The position numbers and the translations under genes are program-made. Positions 1-9,593 of a DNA stretch of 64,000 nucleotides are shown one piece after another. Below the pieces are notes generated by a model. The model ran no database searches. It had not been told where the DNA came from and saw only the letters and a program-made list of their open reading frames with translations. How positions within the stretch are numbered: position 1 is the stretch's first letter; every line of letters begins with the position of its first letter. Source of the DNA: an uncultured Bacteroidota bacterium (GTDB lineage Bacteria > Bacteroidota > Bacteroidia > Flavobacteriales > Flavobacteriaceae); the NCBI GenBank assembly GCA_902517895.1, contig CABYEA010000004.1:1-64000 (forward strand), read 5' to 3'.

Positions 1-1
1 C

Positions 2-1909
2 GAAGATGAAAGTTGTGATGCCTCTGGGTCGGGAACTTTAGTTGCAGCAACTCCTTCTGCTGAAGCTAATTCATGTGGTGGATTTGCTGATGATGACGTT
101 TGGTTTGAGTTTACAGCGGTTTCTGAAAATCATGCAATTTCCCTTTTTAATATTATTGGAGACACTCAAGATCTCTATCACGTGCTTTATGAGGGTAATG
201 GATGCGAAAACCTAAATGAGATATATTGTAGTGATGATAACAACAGTACAGCTAATGGATTAACAATAGGTGAAAACTATTTTATAAGAGTTTACTCATT
301 TAATGCAAATGAACTTTCAAGCCTTACATTTGATATTTGTATTTTCACAGTTCCACCTCCAATTTCAACTAGCACAACATTATATTCAGTGGAAGAATTG
401 GTTACTGATGTATTAATTGATTCCGAATGCAATCAGGCATACAATATAACTTCTACCACTGGGGTTGACTTTGGAGATGTAAACGGTATTGGGTATTTTG
501 AAGCAAATGGTTCATCATGGCCATTTGAAAATGGTCTAATTATGAGTTCTGGTGACGTGGCAAATGCCGTAGGTCCTGAGAGCGGAATTCTTCTAGACGG
601 AGATTATGGGTGGCCAGGTGATGGAGATCTGGAAGCATTTATTCCTGGGCTTAATGCAGGTGATACAAATAATGCATCTATCATTGAATTTGAATTTGTT
701 CCAGTAACTAATAGTATGAGTTTCGATTTTATTTTTGCTGCTGAAGAATATGGTGCTTTTCAATGTACTTTTACCGATGCTTTCGCGTTTTTATTGACTG
801 ATTCCTCAGGAAATACCACTAATCTAGCAATTGTACCTGGCACTGATGATCCAATCTCTGTACTTACAGTAAGAGATGATCAATATAATAGTTTTTGTGA
901 GTCAGTAAATCCAGAATGGTTTGCCAACTATTATGGTCCTGGAGGACTAACCCCATTAACAAGCCCAACCAATTTTATTGGTCATACCGAGGTAATGACC
1001 GCTTTTTCTAATGTAGTGCCAAATGAGGTTTACACAATTAAATTAGTAGTTGCAGATGATGGTGATACTATTTATGATTCAGCTGTATTTATTGATGGTG
1101 GAAGTTTTGATATTGGTCAATTAGACCTTGGAGAAGATATTTTAATTTCATCTGGTAACGCCCTCTGTGAAGGTCAAGAAATCGTATTAGATGCAGGAGC
1201 ACTTCCAAATAATTCAACTATAGAATGGTTTATGGATGGAATGCTACTAGAGGGTGAATCTGGTGTAACACTAACGGTTAATGAAACTGCATTTTACAGT
1301 GCCACTATTACAGTTGACAATACGGATTGTGATTATGGTGATGAAATTTTGATTGAATTTTTCCAATCCCCTGATATTACCACATTAGAAAGTAATGTAA
1401 TTAAATGTGCGAATGAAGGCCATACACTAGAGATAAATGTTGACAATATTGATCAGTTAAATTCATTGACTTATGTGTGGAGTTTAGATGGTGTAGATGT
1501 GCAAACTGGCTCTGAAAATACATATTACTTAGATGAAAATCTAGAAGAGGCGGGCGAGTTTACAGTTACTGTATTTGACGATATTACATATTGCTGGAGT
1601 TCAACAACAATCAATGTTGATTTTTACGAAAATAGCTATTGTGTTGATTTACCACAAGGGCTTTCACCTAATGGAGATGGATTTAATGATTGTTTAATTC
1701 TTGATCATCTTGAAGATGAGGAAGATATAGAAAAGATTGAGGTTTTCAACAGATATGGAACAAAAATATATGAGCTAAATGAGTACATTGACCAATGGTG
1801 TGGTACAGATCAGGATGATAAAATTGTTCCAGTTGGCACCTATTTTTACATTATTTATTTTAATTCATCTAAAGAACCTATTACTAGCTGGATTTATGTT
1901 AACTACTAA
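2..1909 (+). CDS. T9SS type B sorting-domain surface protein (choice-of-anchor L), 5' end outside window
   Basis: The frame is open from base 2 and no stop precedes the GTG that the ORF track uses at 182, so this is the C-terminal part of a larger secreted protein. The first residues (CGGFADDDVWFEF, then a short beta-rich stretch) look like one of the repeated 'ADDVWFSF' modules common in flavobacterial exoproteins. Next comes a choice-of-anchor L domain (GLIMSSGDVANAVGP through FIDGGSFDIG), two Ig/PKD-like stretches with paired cysteines, and a C-terminal gliding-motility-associated domain (LSPNGDGFNDC ... YGTKIYE ... PVGTYFYII). That last domain is the type B signal for export by T9SS and attachment at the cell surface. 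It lies 12 bases upstream of a PorP/SprF gene, as is usual for type B cargo. The ligand is unknown. Confidence 0.93.
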   Translation, partial: EDESCDASGSGTLVAATPSAEANSCGGFADDDVWFEFTAVSENHAISLFNIIGDTQDLYHVLYEGNGCENLNEIYCSDDNNSTANGLTIGENYFIRVYSFNANELSSLTFDICIFTVPPPISTSTTLYSVEELVTDVLIDSECNQAYNITSTTGVDFGDVNGIGYFEANGSSWPFENGLIMSSGDVANAVGPESGILLDGDYGWPGDGDLEAFIPGLNAGDTNNASIIEFEFVPVTNSMSFDFIFAAEEYGAFQCTFTDAFAFLLTDSSGNTTNLAIVPGTDDPISVLTVRDDQYNSFCESVNPEWFANYYGPGGLTPLTSPTNFIGHTEVMTAFSNVVPNEVYTIKLVVADDGDTIYDSAVFIDGGSFDIGQLDLGEDILISSGNALCEGQEIVLDAGALPNNSTIEWFMDGMLLEGESGVTLTVNETAFYSATITVDNTDCDYGDEILIEFFQSPDITTLESNVIKCANEGHTLEINVDNIDQLNSLTYVWSLDGVDVQTGSENTYYLDENLEEAGEFTVTVFDDITYCWSSTTINVDFYENSYCVDLPQGLSPNGDGFNDCLILDHLEDEEDIEKIEVFNRYGTKIYELNEYIDQWCGTDQDDKIVPVGTYFYIIYFNSSKEPITSWIYVNY

Positions 1910-1921
1910 AAAAAACTAATT

Positions 1922-2833
1922 ATGAAAAAACTGATTTTAGTAATTTTTATTTTGTTTGTAGCATTTCAAATCAATGCACAACAAGACCCACAATATACTC
2001 AGTATATGTACAATATGAATGTTGTCAATCCTGCATATGCTGGATCCAGTGATGCAACAAGCATTGGCATCTTATATAGAGACCAATGGGAAGGATTAGA
2101 AGGTGCGCCTAAAACAGGAACAATGAATATTCATTTTCCTGCAGGAAATAATGTTGGGCTTGGGTTTTCAGCTATTTCGGATGAAATTGGCCCTGTCAGT
2201 GAAACTAATTTATATATTGATTTTTCATACACACTAAATTTTGCTAATGATAATAGACTTGCATTTGGAATAAAGGCAGGTGGGACTTTTCACGATATTG
2301 GACTTATTGATCTAGCATTAATAGACCCTAATGACCCATTCTTTGCAAATGATATAAATGAAAACACACCAAATTTTGGAGCTGGCTTATATTTTTATAA
2401 ACCAAATAAATACTATGTTTCATTGTCTGTGCCTAATATATTAGAGTCGGTTCATCTTGATAGTAATGATTTTAATATAGGATCAGAATCAAGACATTTT
2501 TTCGCAGCTGCAGGATACGTGTTTAATATTAACAATGATTTTAAACTAAAACCTCATGCATTCGTCAAATACGCTTCAGAATCCCCAATTAGCTTAGATC
2601 TTAATGCAAATTTATTTATGTACGATTTTGTAGAGTTAGGTTTAGGTTATAGAACTGACGATTCAATAACTGCTATGGTAAACTTTTTAGTTTCACCTTC
2701 TATTAGAATTGGTTATGCATATGATAGCATTCAATCTGAATTAAGTTTTTTAACAAAAGCTTCTCATGAAATATTTATAAACTTTGATATTAACTTTAGA
2801 ACTAAAGTATCAAGATCACCAAGATACTTCTAA
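1922..2833 (+). CDS. PorP/SprF family type IX secretion membrane protein
   Basis: 303-residue outer-membrane beta-barrel protein with a signal peptide ending near INAQQ. The mature start QDPQYTQYMYNMNVVNPAYAGS is the hallmark of the PorP/SprF family. SprF of Flavobacterium johnsoniae is needed for secretion of its neighbouring type B cargo SprB, and paralogues next to other type B proteins are thought to serve those cargoes. The gene lies 12 bases after the type B cargo gene and 17 bases before the OmpA/PD40 gene, so the three probably form one operon. The barrel ends with the aromatic-rich pattern expected of outer-membrane strands. Cargo specificity is inferred from position only. Confidence 0.95.
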   Translation: MKKLILVIFILFVAFQINAQQDPQYTQYMYNMNVVNPAYAGSSDATSIGILYRDQWEGLEGAPKTGTMNIHFPAGNNVGLGFSAISDEIGPVSETNLYIDFSYTLNFANDNRLAFGIKAGGTFHDIGLIDLALIDPNDPFFANDINENTPNFGAGLYFYKPNKYYVSLSVPNILESVHLDSNDFNIGSESRHFFAAAGYVFNINNDFKLKPHAFVKYASESPISLDLNANLFMYDFVELGLGYRTDDSITAMVNFLVSPSIRIGYAYDSIQSELSFLTKASHEIFINFDINFRTKVSRSPRYF

Positions 2834-2850
2834 TTATATAATATAATAAT

Positions 2851-4821
2851 ATGAAAAAAATACTAATACTCTTAATTTTAGCATCAGTTAGCTTAGCACC
2901 TGTTTTTGCTCAAAATAATTCAACGAAAAAAGCTGATAAACTTTTTGACCGTCTAGAATATGTGAAGGCTGCGGAAGAATATTTAAAGTTGGCAAATAAT
3001 GGCTCTAATGATTATCACGTTATTAGTCGATTAGCTGACGCATATTACAATATTTTTAATCCAAGAGAAGCAGAAAAGTGGTATTCAAAAATCATTAATC
3101 AAGACCCTGATGCTGAGATTATTTTTAGGTATTCACAGATGCTAAAAGCCAACGGAAAGTATAAAGAATCTAATATTTGGATGTCTAAATTTTCCGAAAT
3201 GAAAGCATATGATACAAGGGCAATTGCCTTTCGGAATACTCCAAATTATATTGATAAAATAATTAAAAAAGGTAAGAGGTTTAATGTTCAAAATTTGGAA
3301 GATGTTAATACTCCATCCTCAGATTTTGGCGCTTTTAGATATGCTAATGCACTTTATTTGACATCTGGTAGAAAGCAAAAGGGATCTCAGAATAAAAAGT
3401 ATAATAATTATACATCTGATGAAGAATATGTATTAGATGTTTTCAAATATGATGTTATTAATGATGTATATTTGAATGAAACCCCATTTGAGGCAATTAA
3501 TACAAAATATCATGAGGGGGTAATTGCGTTTAGCCCCTCAGGTGATACTATGTATTTTGCGAGAGAAACATACTATTCAAAATCATATTACAAAGATTCT
3601 ATTGTAAAAAATGGATCTACCAACAAACAAATTAGTGTTATTAATTTGTTCAGGGCAACAAAATGTGACAAAAAAGAGATCACCTGGAAAAACAACGGAA
3701 ATTGTAATTTTAAAAAAGGATGGGATATAACAGCTGTTGAATTTAACAGTGCATATTTCTCAATAAAAAATCCTGCTATTAGTTGCGATGGTAATACATT
3801 ATATTTTTCATCTGATATGCCTGGTGGATTTGGGAATTATGACATATATAAGTCTGCAATAAATGAAGATGGTTCTCTTAGTGACCCAATTAATTTAGGG
3901 CAGAAAATAAACACTGAAGAACAAGAAGTTTTCCCACACATGTGTTGTGATAATACACTTTATTTCTCGTCTAACGGTCATTTAGGACTAGGTGGGCTTG
4001 ACGTTTTTTATTCAAAAAATATTGATGAGAAATGGTCTAACGTAAGGAATGTTGGTATCCCTGTAAATAGTAATTCTGATGATTTTGCATTTAAAATGGG
4101 TGAAGGATGTACCAATGGATTTGTGTCTTCAAATAGATCAGGCGGATTGGGTGGAGATGATATTTATGCTATTAAGAAGATAAAACCTTTATGTGACATT
4201 TTATTAGAATCAATTATAGTTGACTCTAAAACCAAAATTCCTGTTGAATCTGCATTAACTTCGGTTTCTGATGATACAGGAATAATAAATAATTCAAAGG
4301 AAACCAATACTAATGGTATTGTAGAGTATATTTTTGAGTGCGAAGACGAAATTCAATTTATGGTTAGTAAAGATGGTTATGAAAGTAAGATGATTGATAT
4401 CAAGCTTCTTGATGTTGATCCACCTGTTCTTAAAATCATGCTAGATCCAATCGAGGAAATAATTGTAGAAGAACAAATCATACTTAATCCAATATTCTTT
4501 GAATTTGACAAATCAAATATTACAAATCAGGCAGCTTTTGAACTTGATAAATTAGTTGCTGTTATGAAAAAATACCCTAATATGGTTGTTAGAGCAGAGT
4601 CTCACACTGACAATAGGGGTCCAGCATCATATAATAAGCTTCTTTCTGAAAGAAGAGCAAAATCTACGGCTCAATATATTATATCCAAAGGAATTGAAGA
4701 TACTAGGATTTCTGGAATTGGTAAAGGGGAAGAAGATCCTGAAATTGATTGTAGTAGCGGATGTTCAAAAGATAAACATGCAATGAATAGAAGATCAGAA
4801 TTTATAATTGTATCAAGATAA
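2851..4821 (+). CDS. OmpA family protein with TPR and PD40 repeats
   Basis: 656 residues, signal peptide ending near VFAQN. Residues about 25-130 are TPR-like helices (KAAEEYLKLANNG, REAEKWYSKI). Residues about 160-430 contain PD40/WD40-like blades (GDTMYFARE, GNTLYFSSDMPGGFGNYDIY, TLYFSSNGHLGLGGLDVFYSK, GFVSSNRSGGLGGDDIY). A carboxypeptidase-regulatory-like domain follows at about 450-530, and then a C-terminal OmpA peptidoglycan-binding domain (FFEFDKSNIT ... ESHTDNRGPASYNKLLSERRA ... NRRSEFII). This architecture recurs after PorP/SprF genes in flavobacteria and probably links the surface apparatus to peptidoglycan. The 3' end contains one arm of a 10-bp inverted repeat shared with the convergent gene. 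Confidence 0.93.
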   Translation: MKKILILLILASVSLAPVFAQNNSTKKADKLFDRLEYVKAAEEYLKLANNGSNDYHVISRLADAYYNIFNPREAEKWYSKIINQDPDAEIIFRYSQMLKANGKYKESNIWMSKFSEMKAYDTRAIAFRNTPNYIDKIIKKGKRFNVQNLEDVNTPSSDFGAFRYANALYLTSGRKQKGSQNKKYNNYTSDEEYVLDVFKYDVINDVYLNETPFEAINTKYHEGVIAFSPSGDTMYFARETYYSKSYYKDSIVKNGSTNKQISVINLFRATKCDKKEITWKNNGNCNFKKGWDITAVEFNSAYFSIKNPAISCDGNTLYFSSDMPGGFGNYDIYKSAINEDGSLSDPINLGQKINTEEQEVFPHMCCDNTLYFSSNGHLGLGGLDVFYSKNIDEKWSNVRNVGIPVNSNSDDFAFKMGEGCTNGFVSSNRSGGLGGDDIYAIKKIKPLCDILLESIIVDSKTKIPVESALTSVSDDTGIINNSKETNTNGIVEYIFECEDEIQFMVSKDGYESKMIDIKLLDVDPPVLKIMLDPIEEIIVEEQIILNPIFFEFDKSNITNQAAFELDKLVAVMKKYPNMVVRAESHTDNRGPASYNKLLSERRAKSTAQYIISKGIEDTRISGIGKGEEDPEIDCSSGCSKDKHAMNRRSEFIIVSR

Positions 4822-4822
4822 A

Positions 4823-4866
4823 ATTTAATCAGACTTTTCTTTTGGGTAATAAAGGCCTGATTAAAT
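4823..4866. repeat. Inverted repeat at the convergent OmpA/DCC junction
   Basis: ATTTAATCAG (4823-4832) and CTGATTAAAT (4857-4866) are perfect 10-bp inverted arms separated by 24 bases. The arms span the last bases of the DCC gene and the gap after the OmpA gene. There is no clear T-run on either side, so a role in termination or 3'-end protection is only a guess. Confidence 0.45.
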
Positions 4867-5152
4867 ATGCAAAAATATTATAAAGTAAACTAAATACTTG
4901 TTTTAATATTGGTGTACTCATTAATATCGAAAAATTTTTATACCCTAGCTCTCTTAGTAATATAATTATAGTGTCTAGACCTTTAAATTTTTTGGTTTTA
5001 AATTCTCCAATGATAGCTTTTGAATAAGGTGAAGGGTTCTCAAGCTTACTTATCTCAAGAAATTCTATATCATTTTTTGGATGTTTCTCTTTTAAATAAG
5101 TAATTCCCGAATAACAGACTATACATTTATCATCAAAATATACCTTATTCAT
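4829..5152 (-). CDS. DCC family thiol-disulfide oxidoreductase-like protein (DUF393)
   Basis: Small 107-residue protein that begins with a thioredoxin-like strand and the motif FDDKCIVC (Cys10, Cys13). This matches the DxxCxxC signature that names the DCC (DUF393) family. The C-terminal half (LMSTPILKQVFSLLYNIFAYLIRPLLP) is hydrophobic and amphipathic, as in family members with a membrane-associated tail. Substrates of DCC proteins are not established. The gene follows osmC by 11 bases on the same strand and so sits at the end of the TBDR-DUF5689-osmC operon. It is convergent with the OmpA gene, with 7 bases between the stops. Confidence 0.85.
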   Translation of the reverse strand: MNKVYFDDKCIVCYSGITYLKEKHPKNDIEFLEISKLENPSPYSKAIIGEFKTKKFKGLDTIIILLRELGYKNFSILMSTPILKQVFSLLYNIFAYLIRPLLPKRKV

Positions 5153-5163
5153 AATAGTCTTAA

Positions 5164-5571
5164 CTAAAAATTAAACTTTACCTCTTGGGATAAATCAGAA
5201 CTTAAACTTTGTGCAACTGGACATCCTTTTGCGACAGCTATTAACTTTTCGGTTTGCTGATCAGAAAGATTATTTTTATCAAAATTAATTTCTATTATAA
5301 TTTTTGATATTCTCCTAGGATGTGATTCCATAATTTTAGTCACGTTGGCAGTTGATCTGGGTAATTCAAAATTATTTTTTTCAGCACAAATTCCCATAAC
5401 TGTTGTCATGCAACTACAAAGGGCAGATGCAACTAAATCTGTAGGAGAAAAAGCTTTACCCTTACCATTGTTGTCTGTGGGAGCATCAGTAATTATAATA
5501 TTAGATGACTTTAGGTGAATTGATTCGGTTCTAAGTTCACCTAGATAATTATTTTCAATGGAATGTGTCAT
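5164..5571 (-). CDS. OsmC family peroxiredoxin-like protein
   Basis: 135 residues, full length for the OsmC/YhfA group. The family signature is present: SPTDLVASALCSCMTTVMG with Cys52/Cys54 on the central helix, and KGCPVAQSL with Cys117 as the partner cysteine. OsmC/Ohr proteins reduce organic hydroperoxides in the cytoplasm through this cysteine pair. The gene starts 8 bases after the DUF5689 lipoprotein gene and is followed by the DCC gene, giving two redox proteins at the end of a nutrient-uptake operon. The subfamily (OsmC or YhfA-like) cannot be settled by eye. Confidence 0.92.
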   Translation of the reverse strand: MTHSIENNYLGELRTESIHLKSSNIIITDAPTDNNGKGKAFSPTDLVASALCSCMTTVMGICAEKNNFELPRSTANVTKIMESHPRRISKIIIEINFDKNNLSDQQTEKLIAVAKGCPVAQSLSSDLSQEVKFNF

Positions 5572-5579
5572 TCTTTGAA

Positions 5580-6935
5580 CTATTCTCCAACAACTAATAC
5601 ATTATCAATCTCATAAGTTGCAGATGCAGAAGCAGATGAGATATATTTAAAAGCAATAAATACATTTCCCCCTGCATATTGGCTTAAATCAACATTTCCA
5701 GAATCAGTCCACGACGACCAGCTACTGCTATCCGTATCTAAGTTTACTGAAAGTTCTGTCCAAGACCCGTCGGAGGATGGGTTACCTCCTGAATAATCAG
5801 CAGATGCATATACCTCTAAAGCAGGACCACTATATCTGACTACAGATTGAAAATTTAGAATTGCGCTTGAAAGTGAACTAAGATCAATAACTGAAGTTAT
5901 CAACCAATCTTCATTCACAAAATTTCCTCCGCTAAAACCAGTAATTTTAGCACTTGGTGCTGGATTACCGTAAGGTACCACTTCCCATTCCTGATCACCA
6001 ACTACGTTTATAACTGTCCAATTATTTAAATTATTTGAGGAGAAATCATCAGCAAATAAAGGATCACACCTGGAGGAATCAAAATTAACATCATCTTTTG
6101 TGTTCAACATCATAACTCTGTTATCACCAAAATAGTCACGTGTAATTATCCCAGATATTGTACCACTAGTTTCTGTTGGTAACATTGAATCATTAAAATT
6201 GGAAAATGCACTAGTTTCTAGTTTTAGTGTTCCAGAATCAACACAGCTAACAAGGTCTCTTTGAGTATCGTAATCCTCGTCTGGATCCACGTAGGTTAAA
6301 CCATCCAAATCTGCTGAAAATTGGGCGCTCAAAGCGCTTACATAAATTCCGATATGTGAATCGTTAATGTCGGATAAATTTAAGGCTAGAGGAACCAGTG
6401 AAAAACTGTTATTAGAGCGTAGTATACAATCAGATGCCCCGTTTTCAGAAATTTCAGAAATCTCATCTCCAGCTACATTTTCAGCTCCACCAATTGCAAT
6501 AACACCATCACCAGAGTTTGTTTCTCCTACATAAAGGCCCTGTAGTTTAATATAAACCTCTCTTCCAACATTAAATTGATTATAACTGTCCACTTGATTG
6601 ATCGATATTTTTATTCCTGCAGTTGGGTTTTCAATATCATCTTGAATGTAAAATTCTTTGTAAAAATTACCAGAATAATCAGATGATGATACATATCCTT
6701 TAACTACTAAATTAGACTCAATTAGATTTACTTCTTCTTCGATGAATAGATTTTTTAATTCTGTAATTGACATTATATCTGCTGAACCATTTTCTATTTC
6801 AGAAAGCAACTGAACTAATTTTTGGTTCTCTTCCAATCCAACACTCTGCGGAACAGAATAATCATCGTCCTGAACACATGAGTGTACAAAAAGTATAATT
6901 AAAGCTAGTATTGTTATTTTATTAATTATTTTCAT
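5580..6935 (-). CDS. DUF5689 / choice-of-anchor J surface lipoprotein
   Basis: 451 residues. The start MKIINKITILALIILFVHSC is a lipoprotein signal with Cys20 as the lipidated residue, followed by QDDD, an acidic run typical of surface export in Bacteroidota. Residues about 40-285 form the DUF5689 region, which has OB-fold-like features (VKGYVSSSDYSGNFYKEFYIQDD, GISG-type turns, TISGIITRDYFGDNRVMML). Residues about 290-451 form a choice-of-anchor J (MAM-like) domain (ADDFSSNNLNNWTV ... NEDWLITSVIDLSS ... YEIDNVLVVGE). The gene lies 12 bases downstream of a TBDR gene and is probably its surface partner. The divergent secreted endonuclease suggests nucleic-acid-derived substrates, which is an inference. 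Confidence 0.88.
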   Translation of the reverse strand: MKIINKITILALIILFVHSCVQDDDYSVPQSVGLEENQKLVQLLSEIENGSADIMSITELKNLFIEEEVNLIESNLVVKGYVSSSDYSGNFYKEFYIQDDIENPTAGIKISINQVDSYNQFNVGREVYIKLQGLYVGETNSGDGVIAIGGAENVAGDEISEISENGASDCILRSNNSFSLVPLALNLSDINDSHIGIYVSALSAQFSADLDGLTYVDPDEDYDTQRDLVSCVDSGTLKLETSAFSNFNDSMLPTETSGTISGIITRDYFGDNRVMMLNTKDDVNFDSSRCDPLFADDFSSNNLNNWTVINVVGDQEWEVVPYGNPAPSAKITGFSGGNFVNEDWLITSVIDLSSLSSAILNFQSVVRYSGPALEVYASADYSGGNPSSDGSWTELSVNLDTDSSSWSSWTDSGNVDLSQYAGGNVFIAFKYISSASASATYEIDNVLVVGE

Positions 6936-6947
6936 GTTTTTTATTAT

Positions 6948-9509
6948 TTAAAATCTAAAGTATAAGTTTAAAAAGTAATTAGTCCCTCGACCATACCAGT
7001 ACTTGGGTCCAAAAACTCTCTTTGGTTTATTTGTGTCTTGTAATAATTGCTGATAGTTTGCATTTCTACCCTGTTCAAAACCTCCTGTTCTATATTTCTG
7101 ATCTAGAACATTATTTATGCTTGCAAAAAACCCTACAAAATAATCATCTATTTTCCAGGATTTTCCACCAATCATATTAACAACCATATAGTCGTCAAAC
7201 TTTTCTTGCCTTAGTAGATCTCTTGCAACATTAATATCATAGTCGTTGAAAGGAAGTCCATCTTGGGCAAGGTAAAAATTTTGAGTTCTAGTTAATGGGC
7301 TAACATCAACATACGTATTTGTGAAAAAATTTGAAGTTAACCCGATAAACCAATAATCTGGATCTCGGTATTCAAATCCAACGGAATAAGCTTTTTGAGG
7401 ACCACCAGCAATATTATAATTTTTAAGATTTGAAGGTCCAACAGCAACTGTATTATTATCAGCACCTAGGTATAAGTATGGATTATTATCATATGTATAT
7501 TGTCCAATTGAGGCTGCACCCTTTAACTTAACAGTGGTTATAATCTGTGCCTCAACACCAAATTCAACTCCTAAATACTTCTTATCAATACCTTGAAGAA
7601 TCTCTTGTACAAACTCACTATCATCTTCAAATCCTACTAGACCATCAGCATAGTAAAATGAAATCTCGTTGGCATCTTTGACCTCAGAATAAAAACCAGT
7701 AAGTCTGCCGTTAAAAATTGGTGTTCTGAATATATAATTAGCATCAAATGACATAACTTTCTCTTCGGTAATAGGTGAATTATTTATTAATCCATTTAAA
7801 TCACTCCCTACTACATTATGATTTACCCTTGAATTTGTAAAGGTGTTTCTGATGGAAGGGGCTTTTTGTAAATAAGCTGAATTAAAATCTAAAATATGTT
7901 TTCCTGAAAACTTATATGTTATACCAGCTTTAACTCCATATCCGTCAAACTTAATTTCATCACCTTTCCCTGATGAATTACCTGCATTTGCTTCATTTTC
8001 AAAAATACCATCTCTTTGATAAGTTGTATTCGTTAAATCACCCGCTATGTAAAACTCAAGTTTATTATATGAAAAATTAATCATGGAAAATAAACTCATC
8101 TCCTCAGCGGTCATCTCATAATGATACTTAAACTTATCTCCTTTAGAAACTATGCTATTAGGAGATAATAAATTATAGTCTAAAAAATCGAATGAGTCAA
8201 TATTTGAGTATGTATAGCCACCTAGCATATCCGAAATCTCAGCAAAATTATCTGATACTAAGTTCCTGTAATTAATAGATGAAGTAATCTTGATATTATC
8301 ATTTATTTCTCTATTATACGCAGAATTAATTGTTAGTTGAGTATCATCAACTCTATCCTCATATAGTACATAAGCAGCATTCAAGCTTGCTTGATTATTT
8401 GTTAGGTTTGCATCATAAATTCTATTCCAATTTATTTGACCGTTATTTATAAAATTTTCCTGAGCAATATAAGCTCCTTCATAATTAGGTCCATCACTAT
8501 CAGCTAAAAAATAACTTGGCAAGTCCTGATAATAGGCAGGGCTTGGGTTGGCTCCACCTGCATAATCTAATCTGCTGTTTCCCATTTCACCAAATTGATA
8601 ACCAATGCTAGTTTCTAGATTTGATTTATCATCAATAGACCAATCATGATTTAATAATAATATTGGCTCAACTACTCTTTTTACTCTTGAATTTCTTTTT
8701 TCTCCGTCATGATAACCCCAATACTCATTGTACTTTATACCTTTTAGGTCATAAACTTCTTGTGTATTTGGAGAAACTTTTCCTCTTCGATTTGGAGCAT
8801 ATATTGCTGCAAAATTTACACTATGTTTACTGTTAAATATTTTTTGGACAGAAAGAAAAGCCGAGTTTGAATCATAAAAAGAAGCATCTTGGTACCCCTC
8901 ATTCCCCCACCTTCTTCCGATTGAAAGAGAATAAGCCCATCCTTTTTTAAGCATTCCTGAATTATAAGTCGCCATCAATCTGTTTGAATAACTTCTATTT
9001 GAGGACGAATAAGTAATTCGTCCACCCTCACCATATTCTGAAGCTCTTATATTAATATTATTGGAACCAAGAATTCCTCCGAAATTATATTTAAGAGGAA
9101 TGGAACCATTGGACAACTCCTGATTTCTCAGTACGTCATTAAGACCGCCCCAATTACTCCACTGTGGTCTTCCGTTATAAAGCTTATTCATTTTAATACC
9201 GTTAATGTGGACAATCGCATTATCAGAATCTAAGCCCCTAACCTTGAAAAAAGAAGAACTAAATTCATAAGCAGCAGTCCTGTAAAATACGTCCATTGAG
9301 GAGTTAAGTAGCCCAGAAATATTATCTGATGCATATGTATCATCGCTTAGTTCATCATCACTCAAAGAAATACTGAATAAATCAACAACATCACTCGTTA
9401 TGGATAAATCATTTATAGTATCACTTACGGTAACTTGTTTTTCATCTTGGGAAAAGATATTAAAGTTTATAAATAATGTTGTAATTAATACTAGCCTTGT
9501 TTTATACAT
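6948..9509 (-). CDS. TonB-dependent receptor (partner of DUF5689 lipoprotein)
   Basis: 853-residue outer-membrane receptor with a signal peptide ending near INFNIFSQ. There is no N-terminal carboxypeptidase-like domain. The plug domain lies at about 65-160 (YRTAAYEFSSSFFKVRGLDSDNAIVHINGIKMN ... GILGSNNINI) and the rest is a 22-strand barrel ending in FLNLYFRF with a terminal Phe. Downstream are the DUF5689 lipoprotein, OsmC and DCC genes in one likely operon. Upstream and divergent is a secreted endonuclease, with only 84 bases between the two starts. TonB-linked import of nucleotides, oligonucleotides or released phosphate compounds is the likely role, inferred from context. Confidence 0.93.
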   Translation of the reverse strand: MYKTRLVLITTLFINFNIFSQDEKQVTVSDTINDLSITSDVVDLFSISLSDDELSDDTYASDNISGLLNSSMDVFYRTAAYEFSSSFFKVRGLDSDNAIVHINGIKMNKLYNGRPQWSNWGGLNDVLRNQELSNGSIPLKYNFGGILGSNNINIRASEYGEGGRITYSSSNRSYSNRLMATYNSGMLKKGWAYSLSIGRRWGNEGYQDASFYDSNSAFLSVQKIFNSKHSVNFAAIYAPNRRGKVSPNTQEVYDLKGIKYNEYWGYHDGEKRNSRVKRVVEPILLLNHDWSIDDKSNLETSIGYQFGEMGNSRLDYAGGANPSPAYYQDLPSYFLADSDGPNYEGAYIAQENFINNGQINWNRIYDANLTNNQASLNAAYVLYEDRVDDTQLTINSAYNREINDNIKITSSINYRNLVSDNFAEISDMLGGYTYSNIDSFDFLDYNLLSPNSIVSKGDKFKYHYEMTAEEMSLFSMINFSYNKLEFYIAGDLTNTTYQRDGIFENEANAGNSSGKGDEIKFDGYGVKAGITYKFSGKHILDFNSAYLQKAPSIRNTFTNSRVNHNVVGSDLNGLINNSPITEEKVMSFDANYIFRTPIFNGRLTGFYSEVKDANEISFYYADGLVGFEDDSEFVQEILQGIDKKYLGVEFGVEAQIITTVKLKGAASIGQYTYDNNPYLYLGADNNTVAVGPSNLKNYNIAGGPQKAYSVGFEYRDPDYWFIGLTSNFFTNTYVDVSPLTRTQNFYLAQDGLPFNDYDINVARDLLRQEKFDDYMVVNMIGGKSWKIDDYFVGFFASINNVLDQKYRTGGFEQGRNANYQQLLQDTNKPKRVFGPKYWYGRGTNYFLNLYFRF

Positions 9510-9593
9510 ATCAATAAATATTTCAACTATTATAATAATTGGCTTAAATTTACACTTTATTTGCTATTAAAATACTAATAATAAATACTTTTT

